Shown here one piece after another: positions 8,574 through 17,701 of a stretch of 64,000 nucleotides of DNA (the stretch's first letter is position 1; the number at the start of each line of letters is the position of its first letter). The translations under genes and the position numbers were made by a program. Under the pieces are notes generated by a model. It did not search any database. It saw nothing but the letters and a program-made list of their open reading frames with translations, and had not been told where the DNA came from. Source of the DNA: an uncultured Psychroserpens sp. (GTDB taxonomy: Bacteria; Bacteroidota; Bacteroidia; Flavobacteriales; Flavobacteriaceae); assembly GCA_947488655.1 (NCBI GenBank), contig CANKZZ010000004.1, forward strand, positions 248,001-312,000, given 5' to 3'.

Positions 8574-10346
8574 TTATGGACGATATATCTTTTCATAAAG
8601 CACTTCGTATTTGGCTTTAATTATATTACGCTTCATTTTCATGGTAGGAGTAAGGTGTCCTCCATCTACAGACCAAACTTCTGGAGTGAGTTCAAAACGT
8701 TTAATTTGTTCCCATTTTCCGAAGTGTTTATTATACTTATCTACTTCTTTTTGAATACGATTTACTATGATTTCTGAATTTGCTATTTCGGCATCTGTGG
8801 TGCCAATATCATGACCTTTTAATTTTATCCAATCTCTAATAAATTCGAAATTAGGTTGTATAATAGCAGCTGGCATCTTTTCGCCTTCCCCTACTACCAT
8901 AATTTGTTCTATGAAAAGCGATTGTTTCATATCGTTTTCTAATAATGGAGGGATTACATATTTACCACCCGACGTTTTAAACATTTCTTTTTTACGACCA
9001 GTAATTTTTAAAAACCCTTCGGCATCAACTTCTCCTTTATCTCCAGTATGAAAATAGTCTCCTGTCATTACACTAGCAGTTTTTTCTGGATCTTTATAAT
9101 AACCCATCATAACATTTGGCCCTTTTATAAGGAGTTCACCATCGTCTGCAATTTTTATTTCTACATTGTCAATAGCTTTTCCAACTGTACCTACTTTATA
9201 CATGTTATCGGCATATAAACCTACAGTTACAACAGGAGAGGTTTCGGTAAGTCCGTAACCTTCCATAACTCTCATTTTTGCAGCTCCAAAAACTCTGGCA
9301 AGTCTTGGTTGTAATGCAGCACTACCAGATACCATGGTGCCTAAGTTGCCACCTAAAGCTTCTCTCCACTTGCTAAAAATAAGTTTGTTAGCAATTTTTA
9401 GCTTAAACTCATACCATGCTCCATTGGCTCCATAAGGTTCCCATTGTTCTCCTAATCTCACTGCCCAAAAAAACAAGCCTTTTTTTATACCTGTTAAGTC
9501 TTCGCCTTTAAGCATTATTTTATCAAATACTTTTTCTAATAGACGAGGCACAACACTCATTAAGTTAGGTTTTACTTCTTTAGCATTTTCACCAATTTTA
9601 TCAATGCCTTCGGCATAATATATAGATGTACCTGCATATTGGTACACATAAATTAATACACGCTCAAAAATATGGCAAATTGGTAAGAAGCTTAAAACTC
9701 TATTTTCTCCTTCTACCAATGGCACTCTTGGTGAGCTGTCTAAGGCATTACTTGTAATATTCCAATGAGATAGCATTACACCTTTTGGTCTTCCTGTTGT
9801 ACCAGATGTATAAATTATAGTAGCTAAATCTTCTGGTTTTACAGCATCTTTACGCGCTTCTACTTCGGGTTGATTGCTTTGGTCCTTACCAAGTTCTAAT
9901 AATTCAGAATAATGCTTACAACCCTCAATACGATTAAATGAATAAACTTCTTTTATACTCGTATTTGCTTGTACTTTTCTAACTTTTTCTAAAACTTCAA
10001 CATCAGATACAAAACAGTATATAGATTCACTATGATTTAAAACATACTCGTAATCTTCTGCGCAAATAGTAGGATATATTGGTATATTTTGTGCTCCTAA
10101 TTGTAGGATACCAATATCCATAATATTCCATTCTGTTCTATTGGTAGATGAAATAACAGCTATTTTATCGTCTTTTTGTATGCCAAGTTTTAAGAGTGCT
10201 CGACTCATTGCGTTAGCTTTATCAACATATTCTTGAGTAGATGTTGGTGTCCACTCACCATCGTATTTTGTTACTAATGCAGATGCATTAGGCTTATTAT
10301 TAAGCTGGTAGTACGGAAAATCAAAAAGGCGTGTTACTTTTGACAT
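8574..10346 (-). CDS. Long-chain acyl-CoA synthetase (AMP-forming)
   Basis: The ORF track begins at a TTG (10361); the internal ATG at 10346 (MSKVTRLFDFPYY) is the better start, giving 590 residues, the usual length for Bacteroidota long-chain ligases. The P-loop motif is IIYTSGTTGRPKGVML, the adenylate-binding motif EGYGLTETSP, the hinge TGDKGEVDAEGFLKITGRKKEM, and the C-terminal lysine lies near LTPTMKMKRN. It activates free fatty acids to acyl-CoA and so feeds the beta-oxidation operon immediately downstream. FadD function is likely, but chain-length preference cannot be read from the sequence. Confidence 0.9.
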   Translation of the reverse strand: MSKVTRLFDFPYYQLNNKPNASALVTKYDGEWTPTSTQEYVDKANAMSRALLKLGIQKDDKIAVISSTNRTEWNIMDIGILQLGAQNIPIYPTICAEDYEYVLNHSESIYCFVSDVEVLEKVRKVQANTSIKEVYSFNRIEGCKHYSELLELGKDQSNQPEVEARKDAVKPEDLATIIYTSGTTGRPKGVMLSHWNITSNALDSSPRVPLVEGENRVLSFLPICHIFERVLIYVYQYAGTSIYYAEGIDKIGENAKEVKPNLMSVVPRLLEKVFDKIMLKGEDLTGIKKGLFFWAVRLGEQWEPYGANGAWYEFKLKIANKLIFSKWREALGGNLGTMVSGSAALQPRLARVFGAAKMRVMEGYGLTETSPVVTVGLYADNMYKVGTVGKAIDNVEIKIADDGELLIKGPNVMMGYYKDPEKTASVMTGDYFHTGDKGEVDAEGFLKITGRKKEMFKTSGGKYVIPPLLENDMKQSLFIEQIMVVGEGEKMPAAIIQPNFEFIRDWIKLKGHDIGTTDAEIANSEIIVNRIQKEVDKYNKHFGKWEQIKRFELTPEVWSVDGGHLTPTMKMKRNIIKAKYEVLYEKIYRP

Positions 10347-10438
10347 ATATATAATTAGCAAATTTTATTAAGGAATTTTACGAAAATAAGAAAATAAGTC
10401 CTAAAAAATCTAAAATAATGCTAATTGCTTTGATTTGT

Positions 10439-13400
10439 TTAATTGTTTTCTACCCAAAGTCTCGCATTTACAAAAGCATCTATCCATGGCGAAACTTCAT
10501 CTTTTCTATTAGCAGGATAGTTTGCCCAATTCCATTGAAAAGTTGAACGTTCAATATGTGGCATCATAACAAGATGACGTCCAGTTTTGTCACACATCAT
10601 TGCAGTGTTATAGTCTGAGCCATTAGGATTTGATGGATAATTTTCATAACCATATTTGGCTACAATATTATATGTATTTTCATCTTTTGGAAGGTTAAAT
10701 TTTCCTTCACCATGGCTAATCCAAACACCTAAAGTGGCATCTTTTAAATTTGAAAGCATGACCGAGTTATTTTCTTGTATGACCACAGATGTAAATGCGC
10801 TCTCATGTTTTTTAGAATCATTATGTAACATTTTTCCATGCTCATCATGCTCTGGATTAATGAGTTCTAACTCCATAAATAACTGGCAACCATTGCAAAT
10901 ACCTACAGATAAAGTATCTTCTCTCTCAAAAAAGTTTTTAATTGCTTTATTAGCGTTTTCATTATACTTAATTGCGCCAGCCCAACCTTTGGCAGAGCCT
11001 AATACATCGCTATTAGAGAAGCCACCAACTGCTCCCAAAAACTTAATATCTTCAAGAGTTTCACGACCAGAAATTAAATCTGTCATGTGTACATCTTTAA
11101 CATCAAAACCAGCTAAATACATAGCATTAGCCATTTCGCGCTCTGAGTTTGAGCCTTTTTCTCTTAAAATAGCAGCTTTAGGTCTAGATTGACTCTTGTC
11201 TATTTTTGGAAGTTTTCCTTTAAAGTTCTTCGGAAATTTATAAACTAGTGGTTGCTTAGCAAAATTTTCAAATCTAGCTTTAGCTAACCCATTTGCAGTT
11301 TGTTTTTGATCTAATAAAAAAGACGTTTTGTACCAAATGTCTCTCATTTCAGAAACATTAAATGAAAAGTCATCGTCATTATTTTTAATGGTAACATTCT
11401 CTGTACTGTTAACAGACCCAATTTTATAAAACTCTATATTATTATCTGTTAAACTACTTTCTGCTGAAATATCTGCTTGAAAAACTATACCTGCGTTTTC
11501 AGCAAATAATAGTTTTATAGAATCTTCTTCATTGAGTTGCGACAAATCAAAATTTGCACCTAAATCTCTTTCAGCAAAACACATTTCTAATAGAGTAGTA
11601 ATTAAACCACCAGAGGCTACATCATGTCCTGCCAAGATTTTATCAGCCTTAATTAATTCTTGTATAGTGTTAAAAACGTTTTTAACAAAAGCTGCATTTT
11701 TTACATCTGGAGCCTCATTACCTATAGTGTTTAGAGACTGGTTAAATGAGCTACCTCCTAATTTAAATTCATCTTGAGATATATTAATATAGTAAATAGC
11801 ATTATCGGTTTGTTGTAAAACAGGCTCTACAACTTTTGTGATTTCGTTGCAATTTGCAGCTGCCGAAATGATGACAGTACCAGGAGAAATAACATCGCCA
11901 TCAGGATATTTTTGTTTCATTGACAATGAATCTTTACCTGTTGGTACATTGATGCCTAAATCTATAGAAAATTCTGAAATAGCTTTAACAGCCTCATATA
12001 ATCTTGCATCTTCACCTTCATTTTTACAAGGCCACATCCAGTTTGCAGATAGCGACACAGACTTTAAATTATCTTTTAATGGTGCCCAAATTATGTTTGT
12101 TAACGCTTCTGTAATTGAATTTCTACTTCCTGCTTTTGGTTGTATTAGACCTGATATGGGTGAGTGACCAATTGATGTTGCAATACCCTCTTTACCATGA
12201 TAATCTAATGCCATTACACCAACATTGTTTAATGGTATTTGTAATGAGCCAACACATTGTTGCTTAGCAACTTTTCCACCAACACAACGATCTACTTTAT
12301 TTGTGAGCCAATCTTTACATGCTACAGCTTCTAATTGTAAAACTTGCTTTAAGTAAATATCTAAATTTTTAGTTTTATATCTTGGGTTTTTATAGTTTCG
12401 TTCTACAGTGTTGTCGGTTAAAATAGTTTTTGGAGAACTACCAAACATGTCTTCTAATGCTAAATCCATAGGTTTATCACCTTTAGATTGAGACTCAAAA
12501 GTAAATCTATTATTGCCAGTTACATCACCTACTGTGTATATAGGAGAACGTTCTCTTTCTGCAATTTTTTGTAACGTATCTATGTGTTTGTCGGCTATTA
12601 CTAATCCCATTCTTTCTTGGGACTCATTACCAATAATTTCTTTGGCAGATAATGTAGGGTCTCCAACAGGGAGTTTATCTAAATCTATTTTACCTCCTGT
12701 GTCTTCTACTAATTCTGAAAGACAATTTAAATGTCCTCCTGCACCATGATCATGTATAGAAACAATAAAATTTTCATCGCTCTCTACCATACCACGAATA
12801 GCATTTGCAGCACGTTTTTGCATTTCGGGATTAGATCGCTGTACAGCATTTAGTTCAATACCAGAAGAAAACTCTCCTGTATCTGCACTAGAAACTGCAG
12901 CTCCACCCATACCAATTCTATAATTTTCTCCACCAAGTATTACAATTTTATCACCTATTTTTGGTGTGTCTTTTAAAGCTTGGTCTGCTTTACCATAACC
13001 TATACCACCAGCTTGCATGATAACTTTATCATAACCTAATCGTCTTGCTTTTGCAGTACTCGATGATGCGTTTTCTTCGTGCTCAAAGGTTAAAACCGAA
13101 CCTGTTATTAAAGGTTGCCCAAATTTGTTTCCAAAATCTGATGCACCATTAGAAGCTTTTATTAAAATATCCATTGGTGTTTGGTATAACCAATCTCTGG
13201 CTTCAAATTTTTGCTCCCATGGACGGTTATCTTCTAAGCGAGAATATGATGTCATGTAAACCGCTGTTCCTGCCAAGGGTAAAGAACCCTTACCACCAGC
13301 AAGTCTATCTCTAATTTCTCCTCCAGATCCTGTTGCTGCTCCATTAAAAGGTTCTACAGTGGTTGGAAAATTATGTGTCTCTGCTTTTAGTGAAATTACA

Positions 13401-14119
13401 GATTCAAATTCTTTTGTGGTATAATAGGCTGGTATATCTGCACGCTTTGGTGCAAACTGTGCTACTTTAGGTCCTTTTATAAAAGCAACGTTATCTTTGT
13501 AAGCCGATACAATATCATTAGGATGTTGTTTAGACGTTTCTTTTATCATTTTAAAAAGAGAAACTGGCTTTTCTTCTCCATCTATTACAAATGTGCCATT
13601 AAAGATTTTATGACGACAATGCTCACTATTTACTTGTGAAAATCCAAAAACTTCAGAGTCTGTTAATGGTCTTCCTATTTTTTTTGCAACACCTTTTAAA
13701 TATTCTATTTCTTCATCGTTAAGCGCTAAACCTTCTTGTTGGTTATATGCCGAAATATCTTCTATGTCAAGTATTTCTCTTGGTTGAATATCTATAGTAA
13801 AAGAGTTTTGATTTAGACCATTGTATTTTTCTGAAATCATTGGGTCAAATCCTTTAAAATCTTCTGTACAGTTTTGAAACGCTTCTATACGAATAATCCC
13901 ATCGATACCCATATTTTGTGTAATCTCAACTGCATTAGTACTCCATGGAGTTATCATTGCTGCACGAGGGCCAACAAAAAAAGCATCGAGTGATGCTTGT
14001 TCTAGTTTTGATTGGTTACCAAAAAGCCATGTTAATTTTGCTATGGTCTCGGTTGATAATTCTTTTGTTGCTTGAACAGCATATACATTGCTGTTTTGGT
14101 TTCCGAAGAAATGAATCAT
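10439..14119 (-). CDS. purL: Phosphoribosylformylglycinamidine synthase
   Basis: 1226 residues, single-chain (large) PurL as in gamma-proteobacteria. The N-terminal half carries VNSEHCRHKIFNG and KAETHNFPT. The central PurM-like repeats include GGIGYGKADQ and MQAGG. The C-terminal glutamine amidotransferase shows GICNGCQLFMEL (nucleophilic Cys) and MPHIERSTFQW (catalytic His). It makes FGAM from FGAR in purine synthesis. A minus-strand TAAATTTG box (14158-14151), 32 bp before the start, is a plausible -7 element. No other pur gene is in the window. Confidence 0.96.
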   Translation of the reverse strand: MIHFFGNQNSNVYAVQATKELSTETIAKLTWLFGNQSKLEQASLDAFFVGPRAAMITPWSTNAVEITQNMGIDGIIRIEAFQNCTEDFKGFDPMISEKYNGLNQNSFTIDIQPREILDIEDISAYNQQEGLALNDEEIEYLKGVAKKIGRPLTDSEVFGFSQVNSEHCRHKIFNGTFVIDGEEKPVSLFKMIKETSKQHPNDIVSAYKDNVAFIKGPKVAQFAPKRADIPAYYTTKEFESVISLKAETHNFPTTVEPFNGAATGSGGEIRDRLAGGKGSLPLAGTAVYMTSYSRLEDNRPWEQKFEARDWLYQTPMDILIKASNGASDFGNKFGQPLITGSVLTFEHEENASSSTAKARRLGYDKVIMQAGGIGYGKADQALKDTPKIGDKIVILGGENYRIGMGGAAVSSADTGEFSSGIELNAVQRSNPEMQKRAANAIRGMVESDENFIVSIHDHGAGGHLNCLSELVEDTGGKIDLDKLPVGDPTLSAKEIIGNESQERMGLVIADKHIDTLQKIAERERSPIYTVGDVTGNNRFTFESQSKGDKPMDLALEDMFGSSPKTILTDNTVERNYKNPRYKTKNLDIYLKQVLQLEAVACKDWLTNKVDRCVGGKVAKQQCVGSLQIPLNNVGVMALDYHGKEGIATSIGHSPISGLIQPKAGSRNSITEALTNIIWAPLKDNLKSVSLSANWMWPCKNEGEDARLYEAVKAISEFSIDLGINVPTGKDSLSMKQKYPDGDVISPGTVIISAAANCNEITKVVEPVLQQTDNAIYYINISQDEFKLGGSSFNQSLNTIGNEAPDVKNAAFVKNVFNTIQELIKADKILAGHDVASGGLITTLLEMCFAERDLGANFDLSQLNEEDSIKLLFAENAGIVFQADISAESSLTDNNIEFYKIGSVNSTENVTIKNNDDDFSFNVSEMRDIWYKTSFLLDQKQTANGLAKARFENFAKQPLVYKFPKNFKGKLPKIDKSQSRPKAAILREKGSNSEREMANAMYLAGFDVKDVHMTDLISGRETLEDIKFLGAVGGFSNSDVLGSAKGWAGAIKYNENANKAIKNFFEREDTLSVGICNGCQLFMELELINPEHDEHGKMLHNDSKKHESAFTSVVIQENNSVMLSNLKDATLGVWISHGEGKFNLPKDENTYNIVAKYGYENYPSNPNGSDYNTAMMCDKTGRHLVMMPHIERSTFQWNWANYPANRKDEVSPWIDAFVNARLWVENN

Positions 14120-14150
14120 TATATCGTATTTAGGTTTATTTTTGAAAGCT

Positions 14151-14158
14151 CAAATTTA
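14151..14158 (-). promoter_or_regulatory. Candidate -7 box of purL
   Basis: Minus-strand TAAATTTG fits TAnnTTTG 32 bp upstream of the purL ATG. No TTG is found at the expected -33 distance, so support is partial. Confidence 0.35.
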
Positions 14159-14232
14159 CACTTTTTAGATAAATTTTAAGGGCTTATTATTGCTGAAATT
14201 TTATAGTTATTCACGCTTTATTAACTATAAAA

Positions 14233-14284
14233 AAAAAGAGCAATTCTACATTTAAACTTGTTAGTTTGTAGAATTGCTCTTTTT
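14233..14284 (-). terminator. Strong terminator of the endonuclease gene
   Basis: An 18-bp perfect stem (AAAAAGAGCAATTCTACA and its complement) around a 16-nt loop. U-runs result on either strand. It lies 17 bp past the endonuclease stop. Confidence 0.9.
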
Positions 14285-14301
14285 TAAAGGTTGTTAAATG
14301 C

Positions 14302-15390
14302 TTATTGCTTTATCAACTTTTTTGTAATGCTTCCGTTTTCAGAATTAAGTCTTACTAAATAAATACCTTTTGATAATCCTGAAATATTGACTTTAGTTTG
14401 GTTGGCTGAAATGTTTTGAATCTTTACTTTTTTACCTAAAATATCATAAACCTCTACAGCTAAATTTTGATTCGAAAGAATTGTTACTTCGTCTCCATTA
14501 ACTGGGTTAGGGAACATTTTAACTGTTTCTACGGTCTCAAACTCATCAACAGAGAGACTTTCCCATCTGTCTTGTGCATCTGGTCCTCCCCAAATTAACG
14601 TCGCTAAATATGGGTTGTCTATAAAAGGGTTTCTGTTTCCTTGTGCATATGTGTTGCTGGCATTGCCATGATAATCATTACGAGCAATTTCTATAGCTGA
14701 AACTGGATCTTCTGCATTCCATTGTAAGAATAGATCGATCATTTCATCTGGCGTAGCAGCACTACTACCTATACCAACTACAGATGGTAAACATTGATCG
14801 CCATAATGTAAATACATATACATTATAATACGTGCACAATCTCCTTTCCATTCGTTACCTGGATACCAACCACCATTAGCGTCTCCAGACTCTCCATTTA
14901 TGTATTGACCTGGACTTTTATCTGCAAATCTTTGGTTACCACGAGCACCATTTCTTTGTACATCACTTGGTCTCAACATTTGAGCGTCTGATCCTGGACC
15001 CGAAGAGCCAAGGTTTGGGTTTCCTAAAGATCTAGGGTAAACGTGTTCTCTGTTCCAATCTCCAACGTTTCCTCCATTGTCAAATTTACCTCTAGAGCGA
15101 TCTGTAGTAACATCTCCATCTAAAGGTGGATTGTCATAACCATAAATTAATAGTACATTATTTGGGTTGTCTGGATCTTCGTCTGTAATTCTTGATGCAT
15201 CCCAAACTTCACCATATGATAAAAAATTGGTGTGATTATTTATAGTTAAATCTATTAACTCGCTTTTTAAAGCAAGACCTGTAGTGTTAATTTCTGTTCC
15301 GTAGTAAGATTGTAAGTCTGCAGGAGGTGTTAATTGCGCAAAGGCAATTGAGGTTACCAGTGCAAATAATAATGTGTAAAATTGTTTCAT
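14302..15390 (-). CDS. Secreted endonuclease I with T9SS sorting domain
   Basis: 362 residues. An N-terminal signal peptide (about 1-18, ending IAFAQ) is followed by an endonuclease I (EndA/NucM family) domain with the metal/His motif NREHVYPRSLG and the disulfide-bearing WKGDCARIIMYMYLHYGDQC segment. The last 75 residues (FPNPVNGDEV ... GKKV ... SGLSKGIYLVRL ... KKLIKQ) are a type A C-terminal T9SS signal. Predicted role: extracellular DNA degradation for nutrient recovery. It is 12 bp downstream of the rsmB-like gene and probably co-transcribed with it. Confidence 0.92.
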   Translation of the reverse strand: MKQFYTLLFALVTSIAFAQLTPPADLQSYYGTEINTTGLALKSELIDLTINNHTNFLSYGEVWDASRITDEDPDNPNNVLLIYGYDNPPLDGDVTTDRSRGKFDNGGNVGDWNREHVYPRSLGNPNLGSSGPGSDAQMLRPSDVQRNGARGNQRFADKSPGQYINGESGDANGGWYPGNEWKGDCARIIMYMYLHYGDQCLPSVVGIGSSAATPDEMIDLFLQWNAEDPVSAIEIARNDYHGNASNTYAQGNRNPFIDNPYLATLIWGGPDAQDRWESLSVDEFETVETVKMFPNPVNGDEVTILSNQNLAVEVYDILGKKVKIQNISANQTKVNISGLSKGIYLVRLNSENGSITKKLIKQ

Positions 15391-15402
15391 GTAATTTGTG
15401 TA

Positions 15403-16617
15403 TTATTTTTTCTTTTCAAGTAATGCCATGTAAAACCCATCGTATCCTGTTTGGTGGGATAAAATGCTCTTATCTTTTACAAAGGTAAAATCTTTTCCCA
15501 TTTCAGATGTTAAAAAAGTATCAACTTGTGCTTTGTTCTCAGACGGTAGGATAGAGCATGTTGCGTAGACTAATTTACCACCAGCTTTAACAATTCTAGA
15601 ATATTGTTGTAAGATTTCTTGTTGAGTGGTCTTTATATTTTCAATAAACTCTGGTTGTAATTTCCATTTTGCATCAGGATTACGACGTAAAACACCTAAT
15701 CCAGAGCATGGAGCATCTATTAAAACACGATCTGCTTTGTCATATAATTTCTTAACGACTTTAGTAGATTCTATTGGTCTTGTTTCGATATTAAAAGCGC
15801 CATTACGTTTTGCTCTACGTTTTAGTTCGTGCAATTTATTGGCATAAATATCTAAAGCTATAACTTGCCCTTTATTTTCCATTAATGAGGCAATGTGTAA
15901 TGCTTTTCCGCCAGCACCAGCGCAAGTATCTACAACTCTCATACCTGGTTTCACATCGAGAAATTCTGCAACGAGTTGAGAGGATGCGTCTTGTACTTCA
16001 AAAAAACCATTTTTAAAAGATTCTGTTTGAAACACATTTGCTCTTTCTACAAGTTTAAGTGCATTTGGGTAACCTTTAATGCTTTCGGTTTCTATACCAT
16101 CATCAAATAGAAGTGATTGTAATTTTTCTTTAGTTGTATTGAGAGTGTTTACTCTTAAAATCACATCTGCTTGTTCATTAAGAGCAGCGATTTCTTTAGT
16201 CCAGACAGACTCTCCTAATTCTTTAACACCTACCTCGTCTAACCAATCAGGAATAGACTCTTTAAATTTTCTAATTTTTGATAATTCATCAAAACGACCT
16301 TTAATTTTTCTTACAGGTGTTTTATCAAAATAACCCCAATCTGGTAATTTAATACCTCTTAAAGTAGCCCAAACTGCAAATATACGCCAGATGTTATCTC
16401 TGTCATAAGGAGCTTTTACTTCGGCAATCTCAGTATATAAACGTTTCCATCTTACAATATCGTAAGTGGTTTCTGCAACAAAACCGCGATCGCGACTTCC
16501 CCAACGCTTGTCGCGCTTTAAAAGTTGTTGTATTACTTTATCTGCATACTTACCTTCGTTAAGGATTAAAGTTAATCCATCAACGACTGCAAAGCATAAA
16601 TTTCTGTGTAAACGCAT
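15403..16617 (-). CDS. RsmB/NOP2-type RNA (cytosine-5-)-methyltransferase
   Basis: 404 residues. A short N-terminal helical region resembles the NusB-like part of RsmB. It is followed by a Rossmann methyltransferase with SAM motif VVDTCAGAGGKALHIAS, acidic LDIYANKL, the PC-motif cysteine in DAPCSGLGVLRRNPD and the second catalytic cysteine in YATCSILPSE. Both cysteines needed for C5 methylation are present. The target is probably 16S rRNA (RsmB-like) but the family also methylates other RNAs. A minus-strand TACCTTTG box lies 19 bp upstream. Confidence 0.9.
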   Translation of the reverse strand: MRLHRNLCFAVVDGLTLILNEGKYADKVIQQLLKRDKRWGSRDRGFVAETTYDIVRWKRLYTEIAEVKAPYDRDNIWRIFAVWATLRGIKLPDWGYFDKTPVRKIKGRFDELSKIRKFKESIPDWLDEVGVKELGESVWTKEIAALNEQADVILRVNTLNTTKEKLQSLLFDDGIETESIKGYPNALKLVERANVFQTESFKNGFFEVQDASSQLVAEFLDVKPGMRVVDTCAGAGGKALHIASLMENKGQVIALDIYANKLHELKRRAKRNGAFNIETRPIESTKVVKKLYDKADRVLIDAPCSGLGVLRRNPDAKWKLQPEFIENIKTTQQEILQQYSRIVKAGGKLVYATCSILPSENKAQVDTFLTSEMGKDFTFVKDKSILSHQTGYDGFYMALLEKKK

Positions 16618-16635
16618 TATAAAAAATTAGGCATG

Positions 16636-16643
16636 CAAAGGTA
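16636..16643 (-). promoter_or_regulatory. Candidate -7 box of the rsmB-like gene
   Basis: Minus-strand TACCTTTG matches TAnnTTTG 19 bp before the ATG at 16617. A -33 TTG is not evident. Confidence 0.4.
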
Positions 16644-16709
16644 CATTAAAAGTTGATATATTGTAGACTCTTAAATTGTTATATTCTGAAATTAAATTAA
16701 AAATTGGCG

Positions 16710-16735
16710 CAAGTTTTTATTTTAAATCACATCTA
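16710..16735 (+). promoter_or_regulatory. ECF-type promoter element, copy 1 (sigma gene)
   Basis: CAAGTT at 16710-16715, 14-nt spacer, CATCTA at 16730-16735, then AA. Identical bipartite pattern and spacing to four other sites in the next 6 kb. It lies 32 bp before the sigma-factor start, so the sigma gene is likely autoregulated. Confidence 0.75.
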
Positions 16736-16767
16736 AAAATAATTAAGCATTAGATAACCAACTTTTT

Positions 16768-17346
16768 TTGACCGAAACTGTATTTATAGAGCAATTAAAA
16801 AATCAAACTAGGGCAGCTTATAGTAAGCTGTTAGATGATTATGAGCAAAAGGTTTTTGCAACCTGCATTTCATTTGTGCCTAATAGGGAAGATGCAGAAG
16901 ATATTGCTCAAGAGGTTTTTGTAGAAGTCTTTAAATCTATTAAAGGCTTTAAAGAGAATTCATCATTATCAACATGGATTTATAAAATTGCAACTAATAA
17001 ATGTTTAGAATTTATTAGAAAACGAAATACAAAAAAGCGCTTTGCATTTTTACAATCCTTATCAGGAAATAACTTTGCAATTGATAAAACTAATTACTTT
17101 ACTGAAATGAGTCATCCTGGTATAATTTTAGAAAATAAAGAAACTAGTGAAACCTTGTTTTATGCTATAAATCAATTACCAGAGTCACAAAGAATTGTTT
17201 TTACACTACATAAAGTAGATGGAAAGAGTTACCAAGAAATTAGTGAGATCATAGAGAAAAGTGTATCATCTGTTGAGTCATTAATGTTTAGGTCTAAAAA
17301 GAATTTACAGAGTTTACTAGAAAATTTTTATAAAAATGAGAACTGA
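16768..17346 (+). CDS. ECF-family RNA polymerase sigma factor (first system)
   Basis: 192 residues. Region 2 shows YEQKVFATCISFVPNREDAEDIAQEVFVEVF and STWIYKIATNKC; region 4 shows LPESQRIVFTLHKVDGKSYQEIS and SVSSVESLMFRSKKNL. The start is TTG: an in-frame stop at 16744 leaves no ATG upstream. It is followed at 38 bp by a one-TM protein and then a membrane-anchored helical periplasmic protein, a layout like that of the Cupriavidus CnrH/CnrY/CnrX nickel-cobalt system (191, 95 and 148 residues there). The CAAGTT-N14-CATCTA element before this gene and at four further places is the probable target. The signal is unknown. Confidence 0.92.
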   Translation: MTETVFIEQLKNQTRAAYSKLLDDYEQKVFATCISFVPNREDAEDIAQEVFVEVFKSIKGFKENSSLSTWIYKIATNKCLEFIRKRNTKKRFAFLQSLSGNNFAIDKTNYFTEMSHPGIILENKETSETLFYAINQLPESQRIVFTLHKVDGKSYQEISEIIEKSVSSVESLMFRSKKNLQSLLENFYKNEN

Positions 17347-17348
17347 TG

Positions 17349-17374
17349 CAAGTTTTTTAAAGTTTTTGCATCTA
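17349..17374 (+). promoter_or_regulatory. ECF-type promoter element, copy 2 (anti-sigma/sensor)
   Basis: CAAGTT 17349-17354, N14, CATCTA 17369-17374, then AAA. It begins just after the sigma stop. The ATG of the next gene lies only 10 nt after the element, so a transcript from here would be leaderless or nearly so. Confidence 0.72.
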
Positions 17375-17384
17375 AAAGTATAAT

Positions 17385-17699
17385 ATGGAAACAAATAAAA
17401 ATATAACTAAAAAGGTTGATTTAGTTTTAGATAGTGCTAATACTATTATAAAACCTAACGTATCTCCTTTTTTTAAGGACAAAACATTACAGCGTTTATT
17501 TGCTGAAAAAGAAGTTAAAAAGAGTGCTTGGAGTTGGTTTAATCCTAAACTACAATTAGCAACATTAGCAGGTGTTTTGTTTTTAAATATTTATGCCATA
17601 AAGGAGATACAAAACACAAATTATAATCAATCGATTTCTAGTTTTGCGCAAAATTATGGTTTAATTTCTAGTGAAGAGTCTTCATTATTTAATCTTTAA
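17385..17699 (+). CDS. One-TM protein, candidate anti-sigma factor
   Basis: 104 residues, not a family I can name. The first 50 are polar and would be cytoplasmic. A single hydrophobic segment (LQLATLAGVLFLNIYAI, about 57-73) is followed by about 30 extracytoplasmic residues. This is the size and topology of CnrY-type anti-sigma factors, and its position between an ECF sigma gene and a periplasmic sensor supports that role. No zinc-binding HxxxCxxC motif is seen, so it is not a ZAS-type anti-sigma. Function is inference from context. Confidence 0.6.
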   Translation: METNKNITKKVDLVLDSANTIIKPNVSPFFKDKTLQRLFAEKEVKKSAWSWFNPKLQLATLAGVLFLNIYAIKEIQNTNYNQSISSFAQNYGLISSEESSLFNL

Positions 17700-17701
17700 T
17701 T

